A stretch of DNA of 64,000 nucleotides from Sulfitobacter sp. SK012 (GCF_003352085.1 NZ_CP025804.1:4340001-4404000), one strand, 5' to 3'. Numbered from the stretch's first letter, positions 8,471-17,704 are shown. Numbers and translations are program-made. Notes: generated from the sequence alone by a model not told the origin.

Positions 8471-9342
8471 TGCATCCTGCCCCCTCCGTCATCTTCTTTA
8501 GCACCTTTTCAGGCCTCGGTTTTGGTCTACTTATCTGGCTTGGCTTAGGCTTTCCGGCCGTCACCGGATGGAGCGCATTTGCCTTTTTCGCTATTGCATA
8601 TGTCTTGGCTGTTGGCGGGTTGATCTCGTCGACGTTCCACCTTGGCCATCCTGAACGCGCGCTCAAGGCCTTTACTCAATGGAAGACCAGCTGGCTCAGC
8701 CGCGAAGGGTGGTGCGCCGTTGCAGCCCTTGTGGTCATGGCGATTTACGGGGCTGGCCTGGTGTTCTTTGGACAGCGCTGGACGGTCCTTGGCATTCTGG
8801 GTGCAATCTTTTCCCTCGGCACGGTGTTTACCACCTCGATGATCTACGCCCAGCTCAAGACGGTACCCCGGTGGCATTCTCGCCTTACGCCGCTTAATTT
8901 CATGTCGCTGTCCATTGCGGGCGGGGCATTGCTTGCCGGACAGGTCACATGGTCGCTGATCTTGATCGCCCTTGCCGGGGTGATCCAGTTTGCAACCTGG
9001 GTTCGTGGCGACGGCGCATTTGCTGTTGGTGATACAGATATGGCCAGCGCCACTCAATTGGGTGGTATCGGCAAGGTCCGTGCGTTTGAACCGCCCCACA
9101 CGGGCACCAACTACCTGCTGCGCGAATTTGTACATGTCATTGGCCGCAAACACAGCCAAAAACTGCGGATCATCGCACTAGGGTTGATGGCTGTGCTGCC
9201 GGTAATCCTGTTGTTGTTGCCGTTCAACCATATCCTTGCGCTGGTTGCTGTCCTTGCCCATGTAGCAGGCGTTCTGACAGCTCGCTGGTTGTTCTTTGCC
9301 GAAGCCGAGCACGTTGTTGGCCTGTATTACGGCAAGCGCTAA
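8470..9342 (+). CDS. soeC: Sulfite dehydrogenase SoeC, DmsC-type membrane anchor
   Basis: This 290-residue hydrophobic protein has about eight predicted membrane segments. The first is IFFSTFSGLGFGLLIWLGLG near the N-terminus, and the STFHLGHPERALKAF loop after the second segment is typical of DmsC-type anchors. It should hold SoeAB at the inner face of the membrane and deliver electrons to quinone. The ATG at 8470 overlaps the soeB TGA by one base (TGATG), which favours it over the in-frame start 30 bases earlier. The gene ends the operon; a strong hairpin follows within 10 bases. Confidence 0.92.
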   Translation: MHPAPSVIFFSTFSGLGFGLLIWLGLGFPAVTGWSAFAFFAIAYVLAVGGLISSTFHLGHPERALKAFTQWKTSWLSREGWCAVAALVVMAIYGAGLVFFGQRWTVLGILGAIFSLGTVFTTSMIYAQLKTVPRWHSRLTPLNFMSLSIAGGALLAGQVTWSLILIALAGVIQFATWVRGDGAFAVGDTDMASATQLGGIGKVRAFEPPHTGTNYLLREFVHVIGRKHSQKLRIIALGLMAVLPVILLLLPFNHILALVAVLAHVAGVLTARWLFFAEAEHVVGLYYGKR

Positions 9343-9349
9343 CGCAAAA

Positions 9350-9372
9350 AAGGCGGGGTCATCCCCCGCCTT
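9350..9372. terminator. Bidirectional rho-independent terminator between soeC and dapA
   Basis: AAGGCGGGG (9350-9358) and CCCCGCCTT (9364-9372) form a perfect 9-bp stem around a 5-base loop. An A-run precedes it and TTCTTCGTT follows, so it can end transcription from both convergent sides: soeC (stop 9342) and dapA (stop 9401). Confidence 0.88.
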
Positions 9373-9400
9373 CTTCGTTAAAATATCTGACCGATTGGTC

Positions 9401-10276
9401 TTAGTTCATCAATCCAGCGTGGCGCATGCCTTCTTCAACCAATGCTTTGGTGCTGTCGGTCAGACCCACATGCGGCAAGCGCACCTCCTCCGAGCATAGA
9501 TCCAGCTTGGACATCGCGTATTTCACACCGACCAAACCCGGCTCCGTAAAGATCGCTTTGTGCAGTGGCATCAGGCGGTCCTGAATGTCCAACGCAGTTG
9601 CATAGTCACCATCAAGGCAAGCCGTTTGCATTTGCGACATCAGCTTGGGCGCAACGTTTGCCGTCACGGAAATACAACCTGTTCCGCCTTGAGCGTTAAA
9701 CCCATGTGCCGTCGCATCTTCGCCAGACAGCTGGATGAAATCCTTGCCGCAGGTCATGCGCTGGTCACAGACCCGCGCCAGATCGCCAGTGGCGTCCTTG
9801 ACCCCGACAATGCGCGGCAGTTTGGCCAACTCGCCCATCGTTTCAGGCGACATGTCCACAACGGAACGGCCCGGAATATTATAGATGATGATCGGCAAAG
9901 CACAGCATTCGTGCACCGCTTTGAAATGCGCAATCAGACCGCCTTGCGTCGGCTTGTTGTAGTAGGGCGTCACAACAAGAACCGCGTCCGCGCCGACTTT
10001 TTCAGCGTGCTGCGCCAAGCGGATGCTCTCAGCGGTATTATTTGATCCCGCACCTGCAATAACAGGGACCCGGCCAGCGGCGGCTTTGACAACTTCTTCC
10101 ACAACCATCTCATGCTCGCGGTGGGTCAACGTCGGCGATTCGCCCGTGGTCCCGACAGGAACAAGTCCCTTGGAACCTTGGCCGATATGCCACTCCACCA
10201 GCTTTTTGAGCGCATCAATGTCCAGATCGCCGTTCCTGAACGGCGTGACGAGGGCAGGCATTGAGCCTTTGAACAT
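9401..10276 (-). CDS. dapA: 4-hydroxy-tetrahydrodipicolinate synthase
   Basis: DapA condenses pyruvate with aspartate semialdehyde, the first committed step to diaminopimelate and lysine. The 291 residues show the (beta/alpha)8 aldolase signatures: GTTGESPTL at 42-50, the [11 protein letters not shown] loop, Tyr132 in IYNIPGR, and the Schiff-base Lys160 in GVKDATGD. The open frame extends 102 codons further upstream, but ATG at 10274-10276 has AAAGGAG placed 7 bases before it and gives the canonical [13 protein letters not shown] start. It is divergent from the lytic transglycosylase gene, and the 139-base spacer should hold both promoters. Confidence 0.95.
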   Translation of the reverse strand: MFKGSMPALVTPFRNGDLDIDALKKLVEWHIGQGSKGLVPVGTTGESPTLTHREHEMVVEEVVKAAAGRVPVIAGAGSNNTAESIRLAQHAEKVGADAVLVVTPYYNKPTQGGLIAHFKAVHECCALPIIIYNIPGRSVVDMSPETMGELAKLPRIVGVKDATGDLARVCDQRMTCGKDFIQLSGEDATAHGFNAQGGTGCISVTANVAPKLMSQMQTACLDGDYATALDIQDRLMPLHKAIFTEPGLVGVKYAMSKLDLCSEEVRLPHVGLTDSTKALVEEGMRHAGLMN

Positions 10277-10415
10277 GTGCACGCTCCTTTGTTGTGCAAG
10301 CAAGCGGGTGGCCTGCTGGTGATTAGATAGCCGCCCGCAGGTTCGTGAATTGAATAACCAGCGGGGCGGTCTATGCTGAAAGGCTGTACCCTTCGTACGA
10401 TAGGAAATGCAAGTG

Positions 10416-12380
10416 ATGAGACGCCTAACGACGGCCTGCCTGCTGGTAATAGCGCTGACACTGCCAGCCGCCGCCGAACGTCCGCGTCCTCTTGGGTGGG
10501 CTATGGATGCAATGCGGGGTGGTAGCTTTGATAACGCCGCACGGATTGCTGTGCGCGATGGCGCTGTTGCAGCCGACATCATCGAATGGCACCGCCTGCG
10601 TGCAGGTCAGGGTAGTTTTGCGGATGTCACCGCGTTCCTTATTCGCCGCCCCGATTGGCCTGGAGAAGCGTACCTGCGCAAGCAATCTGAGCCTGCCGTG
10701 ATCCAAGAGGACGCAGCCGCAGTCCGCGCATTTTTTGCGGCACAGCCCCCTCAGACCCCGCGCGGTGTGCTGGCCTACGCATCGGCGTTGTCCGCTGATG
10801 GGCAAACGGGCGACGCCGAGGCCAGTGTTGTTCTGGCATGGCGCACCATGCCCATGAACGCGACATCGCAGGGCATGTTTCTGGCCCGCTACGAGGGTTT
10901 GCTAAAACCACATCACGATGCGCGTCTGGATGAAATGGTCTGGCAACGCGAATTCGACGAAGCCCGCCAAATGTACGACTTTGTCAGCAAGGACACGATC
11001 ACCCTCACTGAGGTGCGTATCGCCTTGCAGCGACGCACCAGAAACGCGGCGTCGCTGGTCGATGCTTTGCCGCCAAAACTGCGCAATACGGGAGGGCTGT
11101 CGCACGCGTTGTTTGAATGGCGCATCCGCCAAAACCGCGCGGGGGATGCCAAAACCCTCATGCTGGAGAAATCCACCAGCGTCGAAGCACTTGGCAAACC
11201 ATCAGCTTGGTCCAACCGAAGGCGTGCTTTGGCACGCGGTGAAATGCGCTCAGGCGATCCCGCGGTCGCGTACAAGATGGCGTCGCAGCATTTCCTTGAT
11301 GGAGGTTCCGATTATGCTGATCTGGAATGGCTGTCAGGTTATCTTGCGCTGCGTTTTCTAAAGGACCCCGAACGCGCATTGAAACACTTTTTAGCCCATG
11401 ACAGCCAAGTTCGATCACCGATCTCCCAAGGCCGTGCCGGATATTGGCAAGGCCGCGCGTGGGAGGCCATGGGCAACAAAGAAGAGGCCGACAAGGCCTA
11501 TTCTGAGGGTGCCAAATACCAGACCTCATTTTACGGGTTGCTGGCTGCGGACCGGGCAGAACTGCCTTTTGACACCAGCCTAACGGGCCGTGTGCCCCTT
11601 ATTGATTGGCGCACCAGCGCAGTTTCCAAAGCACCACTTTTTGAGGCGGGCATGTTGCTGCAAGCCTCCGGAGAGTTGAGCCTTGCTGAACGGTTTTGGA
11701 CACATCTGGCAGATCAGCTTGTTACAGAGGATCTAGAGCTTTTGGGCCAGGCCGCTATCGACGCTGGCCAGCCACATCTGGCCGTGATGATCGGCAAACG
11801 CGCGGCCCGTCGCGGCCTAACCATTGCGGCACCCTACTATGCCCTGCACCCGTTGGCCGACGCAAAATTGAACATGGCTCCGGAAATGAGCCTCGCCATT
11901 GCGCGCCGCGAAAGCGAATTCGATCCGGTTGTTAAATCAGGTGCCGGTGCGCGCGGCCTGATGCAGTTGATGCCCAGCACGGCACGCGACGTTGCCCGTG
12001 ATCTTGGGGTAAGCGCTTTGCACACAACCGACCGTCTGACGGCTGATCCTGTCTATAATGCCGTTTTGGGCTCAACGTACCTGTCCCAAATGGCGGGACA
12101 GTTTGACGGCAATGTGGCCATGGTATCGGCCGCATATAACGCGGGACCTCGCCGCCCTATCCGCTGGATGGACCTTTATGGCGATCCGCGCGAAGGCGAT
12201 ATCGACATCGTTGATTGGGTCGAGATGATTCCGTTCCGCGAGACGCAAAACTACGTGATGCGCGTCACTGAAAGCCTACCTGTTTACCGTGCGCGTTTGG
12301 GTCTGAACCCGCTGCCTATTCCATTTGCTCAAGAGCTGACAGGATCAACCCTTTTGCCGTTCGCGCCAAAACGTAAATAG
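10416..12380 (+). CDS. slt: Soluble lytic murein transglycosylase (Slt70-like)
   Basis: This periplasmic enzyme cleaves glycan strands of peptidoglycan to form 1,6-anhydro-MurNAc ends. A signal peptide ([20 protein letters not shown]) precedes a long alpha-superhelical region to about residue 470. The C-terminal SLT domain has the catalytic glutamate in [10 protein letters not shown] (near residue 499) and the [10 protein letters not shown] and AAYNAGP motifs. The ATG at 10416 is preferred over the one at 10407, because AGGA at 10402-10405 stands 10 bases before the former and only one base before the latter. About 654 residues is normal for the family. The last 36 bases overlap, tail to tail, the end of the EamA permease gene. 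Confidence 0.92.
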   Translation: MRRLTTACLLVIALTLPAAAERPRPLGWAMDAMRGGSFDNAARIAVRDGAVAADIIEWHRLRAGQGSFADVTAFLIRRPDWPGEAYLRKQSEPAVIQEDAAAVRAFFAAQPPQTPRGVLAYASALSADGQTGDAEASVVLAWRTMPMNATSQGMFLARYEGLLKPHHDARLDEMVWQREFDEARQMYDFVSKDTITLTEVRIALQRRTRNAASLVDALPPKLRNTGGLSHALFEWRIRQNRAGDAKTLMLEKSTSVEALGKPSAWSNRRRALARGEMRSGDPAVAYKMASQHFLDGGSDYADLEWLSGYLALRFLKDPERALKHFLAHDSQVRSPISQGRAGYWQGRAWEAMGNKEEADKAYSEGAKYQTSFYGLLAADRAELPFDTSLTGRVPLIDWRTSAVSKAPLFEAGMLLQASGELSLAERFWTHLADQLVTEDLELLGQAAIDAGQPHLAVMIGKRAARRGLTIAAPYYALHPLADAKLNMAPEMSLAIARRESEFDPVVKSGAGARGLMQLMPSTARDVARDLGVSALHTTDRLTADPVYNAVLGSTYLSQMAGQFDGNVAMVSAAYNAGPRRPIRWMDLYGDPREGDIDIVDWVEMIPFRETQNYVMRVTESLPVYRARLGLNPLPIPFAQELTGSTLLPFAPKRK

Positions 12381-13214
12381 ACCAGCTGCCACAATAATCG
12401 CGACCCCGATCACCACATTGCTCCGCACCGTTTCGCCAAAAATAGTAATGCCGATGATGGTAGCAAAGGCCAGCTGCAGATAGGCAAAGGGCTGAACTGC
12501 GCTTGCCTCGGCGACCTCGTAGCAACGGATCAGTAACCAGTGGCCGCTGACACCGGTCAAACAAAGCATCCCCATCAACGCCCAGTCAGGCCCGCTCATC
12601 GGCTCCCAATACCAGACGCCGATTGCCGTCATGGCCACAGCCCCCATGCATCCGGTCCAGAAAAAACTAGTCGCTGTGCTGTCACGCCGGGCAGCATAGC
12701 GGGTCAACAATCCGTAGACCGCAAACATCGTTGCCGCCAACAGCGGGATCGCAGAGCGAATATCGAACACCGCCCGACCGGGTTGAAGGATGATCAGCAC
12801 GCCAATGAAACCCACGCCAATCGCGGCCCAACGCCGCCAACCTACGCGTTCGCCCAACACCGGGCCGGACAATGCTGCGACCAACAGCGGATAACAGGTA
12901 AAGACCGCATGGCTTTCCACCAGTCCAAGCAACGTGAAGGCCACAACCATAACGCAGATTTCAAGCGCCAACAGCAAACCGCGCACCGCTTGCAACACCG
13001 GTTGGGTTGTGCGTGCTGCTTCTCGGATGCCACCAGCCTTGCGCCGCGCAATTGCAATCACGAAGGCTGCAAAGAACCAATAGCGGATCATCACGACCAT
13101 CTGGACGTTGTATTCCCCCGCCAGATGCCTGGAGAGGCCGTCCTGAACCGCAAAGATAAAGGTAGTCATGACCATCAGCGCAATGCCGAGGGAGATGTTA
13201 TTGCTTTGGCTCAT
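12345..13214 (-). CDS. EamA/DMT-superfamily permease
   Basis: This 289-residue membrane protein has about ten hydrophobic segments in two repeated halves, the layout of EamA drug/metabolite transporters. The first half starts SNNISLGIALMVMTTFIFA, and the second repeat follows FDIRSAIPLLAATMFAVYG. Substrates of this family are metabolites or drugs and cannot be predicted here. The upstream-extended frame is rejected because ATG at 13212-13214 overlaps the mnmD stop (ATGA) and leads straight into the first membrane segment. Translational coupling with mnmD is likely, although no functional link is obvious. The 3' end overlaps slt by 36 bases on the opposite strand. Confidence 0.85.
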   Translation of the reverse strand: MSQSNNISLGIALMVMTTFIFAVQDGLSRHLAGEYNVQMVVMIRYWFFAAFVIAIARRKAGGIREAARTTQPVLQAVRGLLLALEICVMVVAFTLLGLVESHAVFTCYPLLVAALSGPVLGERVGWRRWAAIGVGFIGVLIILQPGRAVFDIRSAIPLLAATMFAVYGLLTRYAARRDSTATSFFWTGCMGAVAMTAIGVWYWEPMSGPDWALMGMLCLTGVSGHWLLIRCYEVAEASAVQPFAYLQLAFATIIGITIFGETVRSNVVIGVAIIVAAGLFTFWRERQKG

Positions 13215-13882
13215 GGCAGTACCGCGCGTGTCATGTGTCGCTTGCGCCCGTAGCCTGTGCTGCGCGTAACTGCAAATCCTGCATCGGCAAGCCCGCGCCT
13301 GACAAACCCTGCCGCAGTGTAGGTCGCAGCCGTTCCATTGGGGGCGGTATGACGTGCAACTGCAGCCATTAGTTCTGGCGACCACAATTCGGGGTTCTTG
13401 GCCGGAGAAAACCCGTCGAGAAACCACGCATCTGCGCTGCCTTGCCAATCCGGCAGTGTTTCGCGCGCGTCGCCAAGCACTACCTCAAGCGCAATTCCAT
13501 CAAGTGCGATCACGCCTCCGTCCTCGCGCCATGCCGCCAGCAACGCATCGCGCTTTCCATCAAAGGATGGGAACTGCGCGTGGGCGCGGGCCATGTCGTC
13601 GCGTGACATTGGGTAGGCCTCAAAGCTGGTGAACTGCAGTGGGGTCTCGAGGCCTGCGCGTGCCCATGCGTCCCAAGCCACAAGCACATTCAGCCCCGTA
13701 CCAAACCCCAGCTCTGCGATATGAAAGCCAGGTGCAAAACGCGCTGGCAGGTCATTGCCCCCTAAGAAAACAAACGCCGTCTCGGCGGCACCGTCTTCTA
13801 GGCTGAAATAGGGGTCGTCGAATTGCGTTGAGACCGGCACACCGCCCTCACGCCATTCGATCTGAGCTGTCTGGTTCTGCAC
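13211..13882 (-). CDS. mnmD: tRNA 5-methylaminomethyl-2-thiouridine methyltransferase (MnmD, the MnmC N-terminal domain alone)
   Basis: This 223-residue SAM methyltransferase is of the DUF752 type. The SAM site AELGFGTGLNVLVAW lies near residue 55, and the diagnostic WFLDGFSPAKNPELW lies near residue 132. It catalyses the last step of mnm5s2U formation at the wobble position of tRNA. In E. coli the activity is the N-terminal half of the fused MnmC. Here it is a stand-alone gene, and a FAD oxidoreductase resembling the other half starts 61 bases away on the opposite strand. It overlaps the EamA gene by four bases. Confidence 0.88.
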   Translation of the reverse strand: MQNQTAQIEWREGGVPVSTQFDDPYFSLEDGAAETAFVFLGGNDLPARFAPGFHIAELGFGTGLNVLVAWDAWARAGLETPLQFTSFEAYPMSRDDMARAHAQFPSFDGKRDALLAAWREDGGVIALDGIALEVVLGDARETLPDWQGSADAWFLDGFSPAKNPELWSPELMAAVARHTAPNGTAATYTAAGFVRRGLADAGFAVTRSTGYGRKRHMTRAVLP

Positions 13883-13943
13883 GGAAATGGCCTGTATGGA
13901 GAGAGATCAGCCGCGACACTGCGCGTAAACGAGAGGCAAGGCA

Positions 13944-14975
13944 ATGTCCGATATTACCATCCGCGGCGCAGGCATATTTGGCCTGTCGATTGCTTGGGCT
14001 TGCGTGCAACGAGGGGCTCGCGTGCAGATTATCGACCCCTACGGCCCGGGCGCAGGCAGCAGCGGAGGGATCGTCGGCGCGCTGGCCCCACATGTCCCAG
14101 AAAACTGGAACCCGAAAAAGGCGTTTCAGCTTGAGAGCCTGTTGATGGCAGCGGATTTTTGGCGAGGCGTCACCGAGGTTGGTGGTGTTGATGCGGGATA
14201 TGCCCGAACAGGGCGAACGCAACCGATTGCAGATGACGCGGGTCTAGCCTTGGCACGGCAGCGAACAGAAACCGCAAAGGATCTTTGGAAAGGCGATGCA
14301 CATTGGGTTGTGCAGCCTTGTGATGAGAACCCTTGGGCACCGCTTAGCCCGACGGGTTGGATGATCCACGACACCCTCAGTGCACGTCTCCATCCGCGCA
14401 AGGCCTGCGCTGCATTGGTCGCTGCGTTGGAATCGCGAGGGGTCGAAGTGGTCAACGATGCACCAGACCACGGGGCCGTTTTATGGGCCACAGGCATCGC
14501 AGGGCTAGAGACACTGAACCAAACTGCACCTCGTCTTGTTGGGACTGGCGTCAAAGGACAAGCCGCGTTGCTGCGCTACGATGCTCGCAACCAACCGCAG
14601 CTTTTTGCTGGTGGCGTGCACGCGATTCCACATCTGGATGGGACCGTAGCAATCGGCTCCACCTCTGAACGTGAGTGGGAGATCGATGACACGACCGATG
14701 CGCAACTTGACGCTGTGATCGACCGTGCCCGTGCTGCCATCCCCGCCCTGCACAACGCGTCAGTCATCGAACGCTGGGCAGGCATCCGGCCCCGCAGCCG
14801 TAGCCGCGCGCCAATGCTTGGGGCTTGGCCGGGTCACCCCGGTCATTTCATCGCAAATGGTGGCTTCAAGATAGGCTTTGGCATGGCCCCGAAAGTGGCT
14901 GGCGTGTTGGCAGACCTGATGTTGGACGGGCTGGATACCATCCCCAACGGTTTTCGCGTCGAGGATTCGTTTTAA
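13944..14975 (+). CDS. mnmC: FAD-dependent oxidoreductase, probable MnmC C-terminal (cmnm5s2U demodification) counterpart
   Basis: This 343-residue D-amino-acid-oxidase-fold flavoprotein starts with the dinucleotide motif ITIRGAGIFGLSIAWACVQR and then has PYGPGAGSSGGIVGALAPH, the FAD/substrate region seen in MnmC and related oxidases. The C-terminus carries IERWAGIRPRSRSRAPMLG and GGFKIGFGMAP. In MnmC this domain removes the carboxymethyl group from cmnm5s2U, giving nm5s2U for methylation. The call rests largely on the divergent mnmD neighbour; by sequence alone a glycine or D-amino-acid oxidase remains possible. AGGCAAGGC-like purines lie shortly before the ATG. The last four bases overlap the convergent FMN reductase gene. 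Confidence 0.72.
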   Translation: MSDITIRGAGIFGLSIAWACVQRGARVQIIDPYGPGAGSSGGIVGALAPHVPENWNPKKAFQLESLLMAADFWRGVTEVGGVDAGYARTGRTQPIADDAGLALARQRTETAKDLWKGDAHWVVQPCDENPWAPLSPTGWMIHDTLSARLHPRKACAALVAALESRGVEVVNDAPDHGAVLWATGIAGLETLNQTAPRLVGTGVKGQAALLRYDARNQPQLFAGGVHAIPHLDGTVAIGSTSEREWEIDDTTDAQLDAVIDRARAAIPALHNASVIERWAGIRPRSRSRAPMLGAWPGHPGHFIANGGFKIGFGMAPKVAGVLADLMLDGLDTIPNGFRVEDSF

Positions 14976-15514
14976 CCAGAAACCTCTGCCCGCAGTGCAG
15001 CCATCAAGGCAGTTAAATCTTTGATGTACATCTCACCCTTCAGGTGGCCGTGTTCATCAAACGCCTCATAACTGGCGGCAAGGTGGAATTCTGGCCCTTG
15101 AAGAATGCGCGGACGGAAAGGCACCATGAAACCGCGCAGCACCATCTGCGCTCGTTCGCCGCCGGCGCGGCCTGCAGCAGCAGACATCACGGCCACCGGT
15201 TTGCCCGACCATGCAGATCCCTCAACGCGGCTGATCCAATCAAGCGCGTTTTTCAATACGCCGGATGGGCCTTTGTTATATTCGGGCGTGGAAATCACGA
15301 TCGCATCCGCATCTGCAATCTGCTGGGCGACGGCCTTGACCTGAGCAGGGATACCGCTGGCCTCTTCATCGTCGCCGTCATAAAGCGGAAAGCCAATGTC
15401 GGCTTGGATAAAGTCGGCCTCCCCAAAAAGCCGTGCTGCTTCCTGAAGCAACATCGTGTTCGTCGATCCAGCGCGCAACGCGCCCGAGATGCCTAAAAGT
15501 TTGGGGAGTGCCAT
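14972..15514 (-). CDS. NADPH-dependent FMN reductase family protein
   Basis: This 180-residue flavodoxin-like protein belongs to the FMN_red / quinone-reductase family. It shows the N-terminal phosphate-binding loop GISGALRAGSTNTMLL, the STPEYNKGPSGVLKNALDWIS motif that binds the flavin ring, and MSAAAGRAGGERAQ. It likely reduces quinones, azo compounds or chromate with NAD(P)H using FMN, giving redox protection in the cytoplasm. The true substrate cannot be inferred. It converges on and overlaps the mnmC-like gene by four bases. Confidence 0.85.
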   Translation of the reverse strand: MALPKLLGISGALRAGSTNTMLLQEAARLFGEADFIQADIGFPLYDGDDEEASGIPAQVKAVAQQIADADAIVISTPEYNKGPSGVLKNALDWISRVEGSAWSGKPVAVMSAAAGRAGGERAQMVLRGFMVPFRPRILQGPEFHLAASYEAFDEHGHLKGEMYIKDLTALMAALRAEVSG

Positions 15515-15610
15515 GTACGAGTTCCTATCAATTCGGTGTTGTCGTCAAAATGCACTGATTTAGAAAACTCTCAAGGGCCGCCAACGCATGAGCCCTGTGC
15601 AAAAATTCAA

Positions 15611-15635
15611 AACCCCGGCACAAACGGCCGGGGTT
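15611..15635 (-). terminator. Rho-independent terminator after the OmpA-like lipoprotein gene
   Basis: AACCCCGGC (15611-15619) and GCCGGGGTT (15627-15635) form a perfect 9-bp stem with a 7-base loop. Read on the minus strand the hairpin is followed by TTGAATTTTTG. It lies 26 bases beyond the lipoprotein stop codon. Confidence 0.85.
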
Positions 15636-15660
15636 CCAATTTTCAGAGCTTTGTTTTGAT

Positions 15661-16332
15661 TTAGACAGCGTCAGGTAGAATTACGATTTCAACCCTACGG
15701 TTCTGCGCCTTGCCTTCCGGTGTCAGGTTGCTTGCAATCGATTGATCTTCGCCGCGGCCGAAAGACTGAATGCGTCCTGCTGAAACGCCATTGTTAAGTA
15801 GAACGCCGGCAACAGCTTGCGCGCGCCCTTCGGAAAGCTGCTGGTTGTACGCTGCTTCACCGTCGCTATCCGTGTGCCCGACAACCTGAATGGTCGACGC
15901 TGGATAAGACTGCAGGTTGCTGGCAACGGCACCAAGATCGCGCTGCAGATCGGGCCGTACAGTCGTGCTGCCGCTTGCAAACAGAATATCCTGCGGCAAG
16001 GTCACGATGAGCCGGTCACCCGTGTTCGTGATGCCAACGTCATTGCCCACGCTGTTGCGTAAATCCGCGGCTTGCTTGTCGAGGGAATAGCCGACGCCCG
16101 CACCGAGTGCTCCACCGATTACGGCACCCTTAAGTGCTGCGTCACCTCGGTTACCGTCACCTTTTGACAAGGCACCCAAGAGAGCACCAGCGCCAGCACC
16201 AATCAAAGCACCATTCTTGGTTTTCTGATTTGGATCGCCCGGCTGGGCACCCAGAGTACTTACATCGTTACAAGCGCTGAGCGCCAAAATACCGGCCAAA
16301 GCGATGGCGATGGAAGATTTAATGAATGTCAT
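15661..16332 (-). CDS. OmpA-family lipoprotein with glycine-zipper segment
   Basis: This 223-residue outer-membrane lipoprotein has a signal peptide ending in the lipobox LALSAC, which gives a lipidated cysteine. A glycine-zipper stretch (GALIGAGAGALLGAL and GAVIGGALGAGVGYSL) follows. The C-terminal OmpA/Pal domain binds peptidoglycan, with VVGHTDSDGEAAYNQQLSEGRA and NRRVEI. It probably links the outer membrane to the cell wall. The start is placed at ATG 16330-16332 because AAGG lies 8 bases before it; an in-frame ATG at 16347 has no such site. A 9-bp terminator follows the gene. Confidence 0.9.
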   Translation of the reverse strand: MTFIKSSIAIALAGILALSACNDVSTLGAQPGDPNQKTKNGALIGAGAGALLGALSKGDGNRGDAALKGAVIGGALGAGVGYSLDKQAADLRNSVGNDVGITNTGDRLIVTLPQDILFASGSTTVRPDLQRDLGAVASNLQSYPASTIQVVGHTDSDGEAAYNQQLSEGRAQAVAGVLLNNGVSAGRIQSFGRGEDQSIASNLTPEGKAQNRRVEIVILPDAV

Positions 16333-16353
16333 ATTTACTGCCTTCATGTTGCG

Positions 16354-16371
16354 GCCCCGTTCGGGCGGGGC
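16354..16371. other. GC-rich hairpin in the leader of the OmpA-like lipoprotein gene
   Basis: GCCCCG (16354-16359) pairs with CGGGGC (16366-16371) around a 6-base loop. It lies about 20 bases before the lipoprotein start on the minus strand. On the plus strand it is followed by GTCTTTTTA and looks like a terminator, although no plus-strand gene lies upstream. It may act on antisense transcription or in the 5' leader. Confidence 0.4.
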
Positions 16372-16420
16372 GTCTTTTTACACGCGCATTATACAAGGCA
16401 ATAGGTCCGTGTAACATCAC

Positions 16421-16446
16421 GGTATCGTGGCAGTCGGCACGATACC
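16421..16446. terminator. Inverted repeat, possible terminator of the Ada-like gene
   Basis: GGTATCGTG (16421-16429) and CACGATACC (16438-16446) form a perfect 9-bp stem with an 8-base loop, 33 bases beyond the Ada-like stop codon (minus strand). No good U-tract follows, so it may instead be an operator or a processing hairpin. Confidence 0.45.
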
Positions 16447-16478
16447 GCCCATCACATCAAACAACGTTCAATCTCGTC

Positions 16479-17345
16479 TCAAGCCTCGGCGCGCGCAGCC
16501 TCATAGGCCAGCATTGCCCGCTTTACCGGCATGCCCCAATGGTAGCCGCCCAGCGCCCCGGATTTACGCAAAGCGCGGTGGCAAGGGATCAGCCAGCTGA
16601 CGGGATTGCGCCCAACGGCTGTTCCTACCGCTCGAGCAGCCTTGGGGGAGCCAACGGCATCCGCGATTTCTGAATAGGTTGTGACCTGACCTGACGGGAT
16701 GCTGAGCAACGCCTCCCAAACCTTAATCTGGAACGGTGCTCCGATCAGGTATAGCGGTGCCTTCTCCAAAGGCCGATCCTGCGCCCCAAAGGCAGTCATC
16801 ACCCAAGGGCGCAACATTTCCGCATCTTCAACAAAGACCGCATTGGGCCAGCGTGATTGCAAATCCTGCATTGCGGCCGCCTCTCCCATTTCGGCAGAAA
16901 AGGCCAAACCGCAGATGCCTTTTTGCGTCCCCATGACCAAAGCAGGGCCAAAGGGGCTCTGAAACCAACCCCAAGATATCGTTAGGTCTGCACCTTGGCG
17001 GGCGAAGGCACCCGGGCTCATCGATTCCCAGCGCAAGAACAAATCATGCAACCGACCGGTCCCGGACAAACCCAAATCATGTGCGGCCGCCAGCGTGGTA
17101 AAATGATCTCGCAGCATTACTTTGGCCTGACCCAACATCAAATACTGTTGATACCGCTTTGGCGAAACGCCAACCCACCGGGAAAATACCCGTTGGAAAT
17201 GCGCCCCTGACATACCCATCTCGCTGGCAATTTGATCCAGTTGAAGCGGGTCTTTGGATTGGTCGATCAGGTCAATCGCGCGGCGCATGACACCGTAATG
17301 ATAACCAGGATCTTCAGCGGCGGGGTGAGGTATTTGTTCTGACAT
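16479..17345 (-). CDS. Ada-like AraC/methylated-DNA-cysteine S-methyltransferase
   Basis: This 288-residue fusion has an AraC-type helix-turn-helix domain at about residues 20-115 and an O6-alkylguanine-DNA alkyltransferase domain in the C-terminal half. The acceptor Cys255 lies in the LIPCHRALR motif, preceded by the DNA-reading segment SEIADAVGSPKAARAVGTAVGRNP. It removes alkyl groups from O6-alkylguanine and may activate repair genes. Compared with E. coli Ada it lacks the N-terminal zinc domain that senses methyl phosphotriesters, so a methylation-triggered switch like that of Ada is doubtful. Such shortened forms are common in alphaproteobacteria. Confidence 0.9.
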   Translation of the reverse strand: MSEQIPHPAAEDPGYHYGVMRRAIDLIDQSKDPLQLDQIASEMGMSGAHFQRVFSRWVGVSPKRYQQYLMLGQAKVMLRDHFTTLAAAHDLGLSGTGRLHDLFLRWESMSPGAFARQGADLTISWGWFQSPFGPALVMGTQKGICGLAFSAEMGEAAAMQDLQSRWPNAVFVEDAEMLRPWVMTAFGAQDRPLEKAPLYLIGAPFQIKVWEALLSIPSGQVTTYSEIADAVGSPKAARAVGTAVGRNPVSWLIPCHRALRKSGALGGYHWGMPVKRAMLAYEAARAEA

Positions 17346-17704
17346 ACTGCCAACCTAAGGAGAGCCTCTTATCAATGCGACCCGTTTCTTGCGCCATCGC
17401 GCAGAACTACAAATCTCCCCACGGCTCCGGGACGGTGCCGATCAAAAACCTTCAGAACAGATCGAAGCGGAGAGTTATTGCCGTCAGTTTCGCACCCGCA
17501 CCTAGGTAAGGCTATAGCTAAGTGACAGCCCACCGATTGGGCCACGCTGAAGAGATATTCCCGCATAATCTGCTCCGATGAGTACGCCACCCCATTCAAT
17601 GCCAGAAAAATCCTAAAATACCGCTCTGCGAACCCATTAAATCTTACTCAAATCCCAACGGCTTCTCTTGCCCTTCAGCCCAGATGCCCGCATACCCCTT
17701 GCCC
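17346..17704. other. Intergenic region between the Ada-like gene and nth
   Basis: About 360 bases without a convincing gene. A 75-codon minus-strand frame at 17372-17599 has no recognisable family and no good ribosome site. The region should hold the promoters of both divergently read neighbours, but I could not pick clear -35/-10 elements. Confidence 0.5.

Noticed and set aside
10277..10582. Extension of DapA by 102 residues upstream
   Set aside because: It would cover the slt start and promoter; AAAGGAG before ATG 10276 and the canonical N-terminus decide against it.
17372..17599. 75-codon minus-strand frame between the Ada-like gene and nth
   Set aside because: No family motifs, no ribosome site, composition like noncoding sequence.
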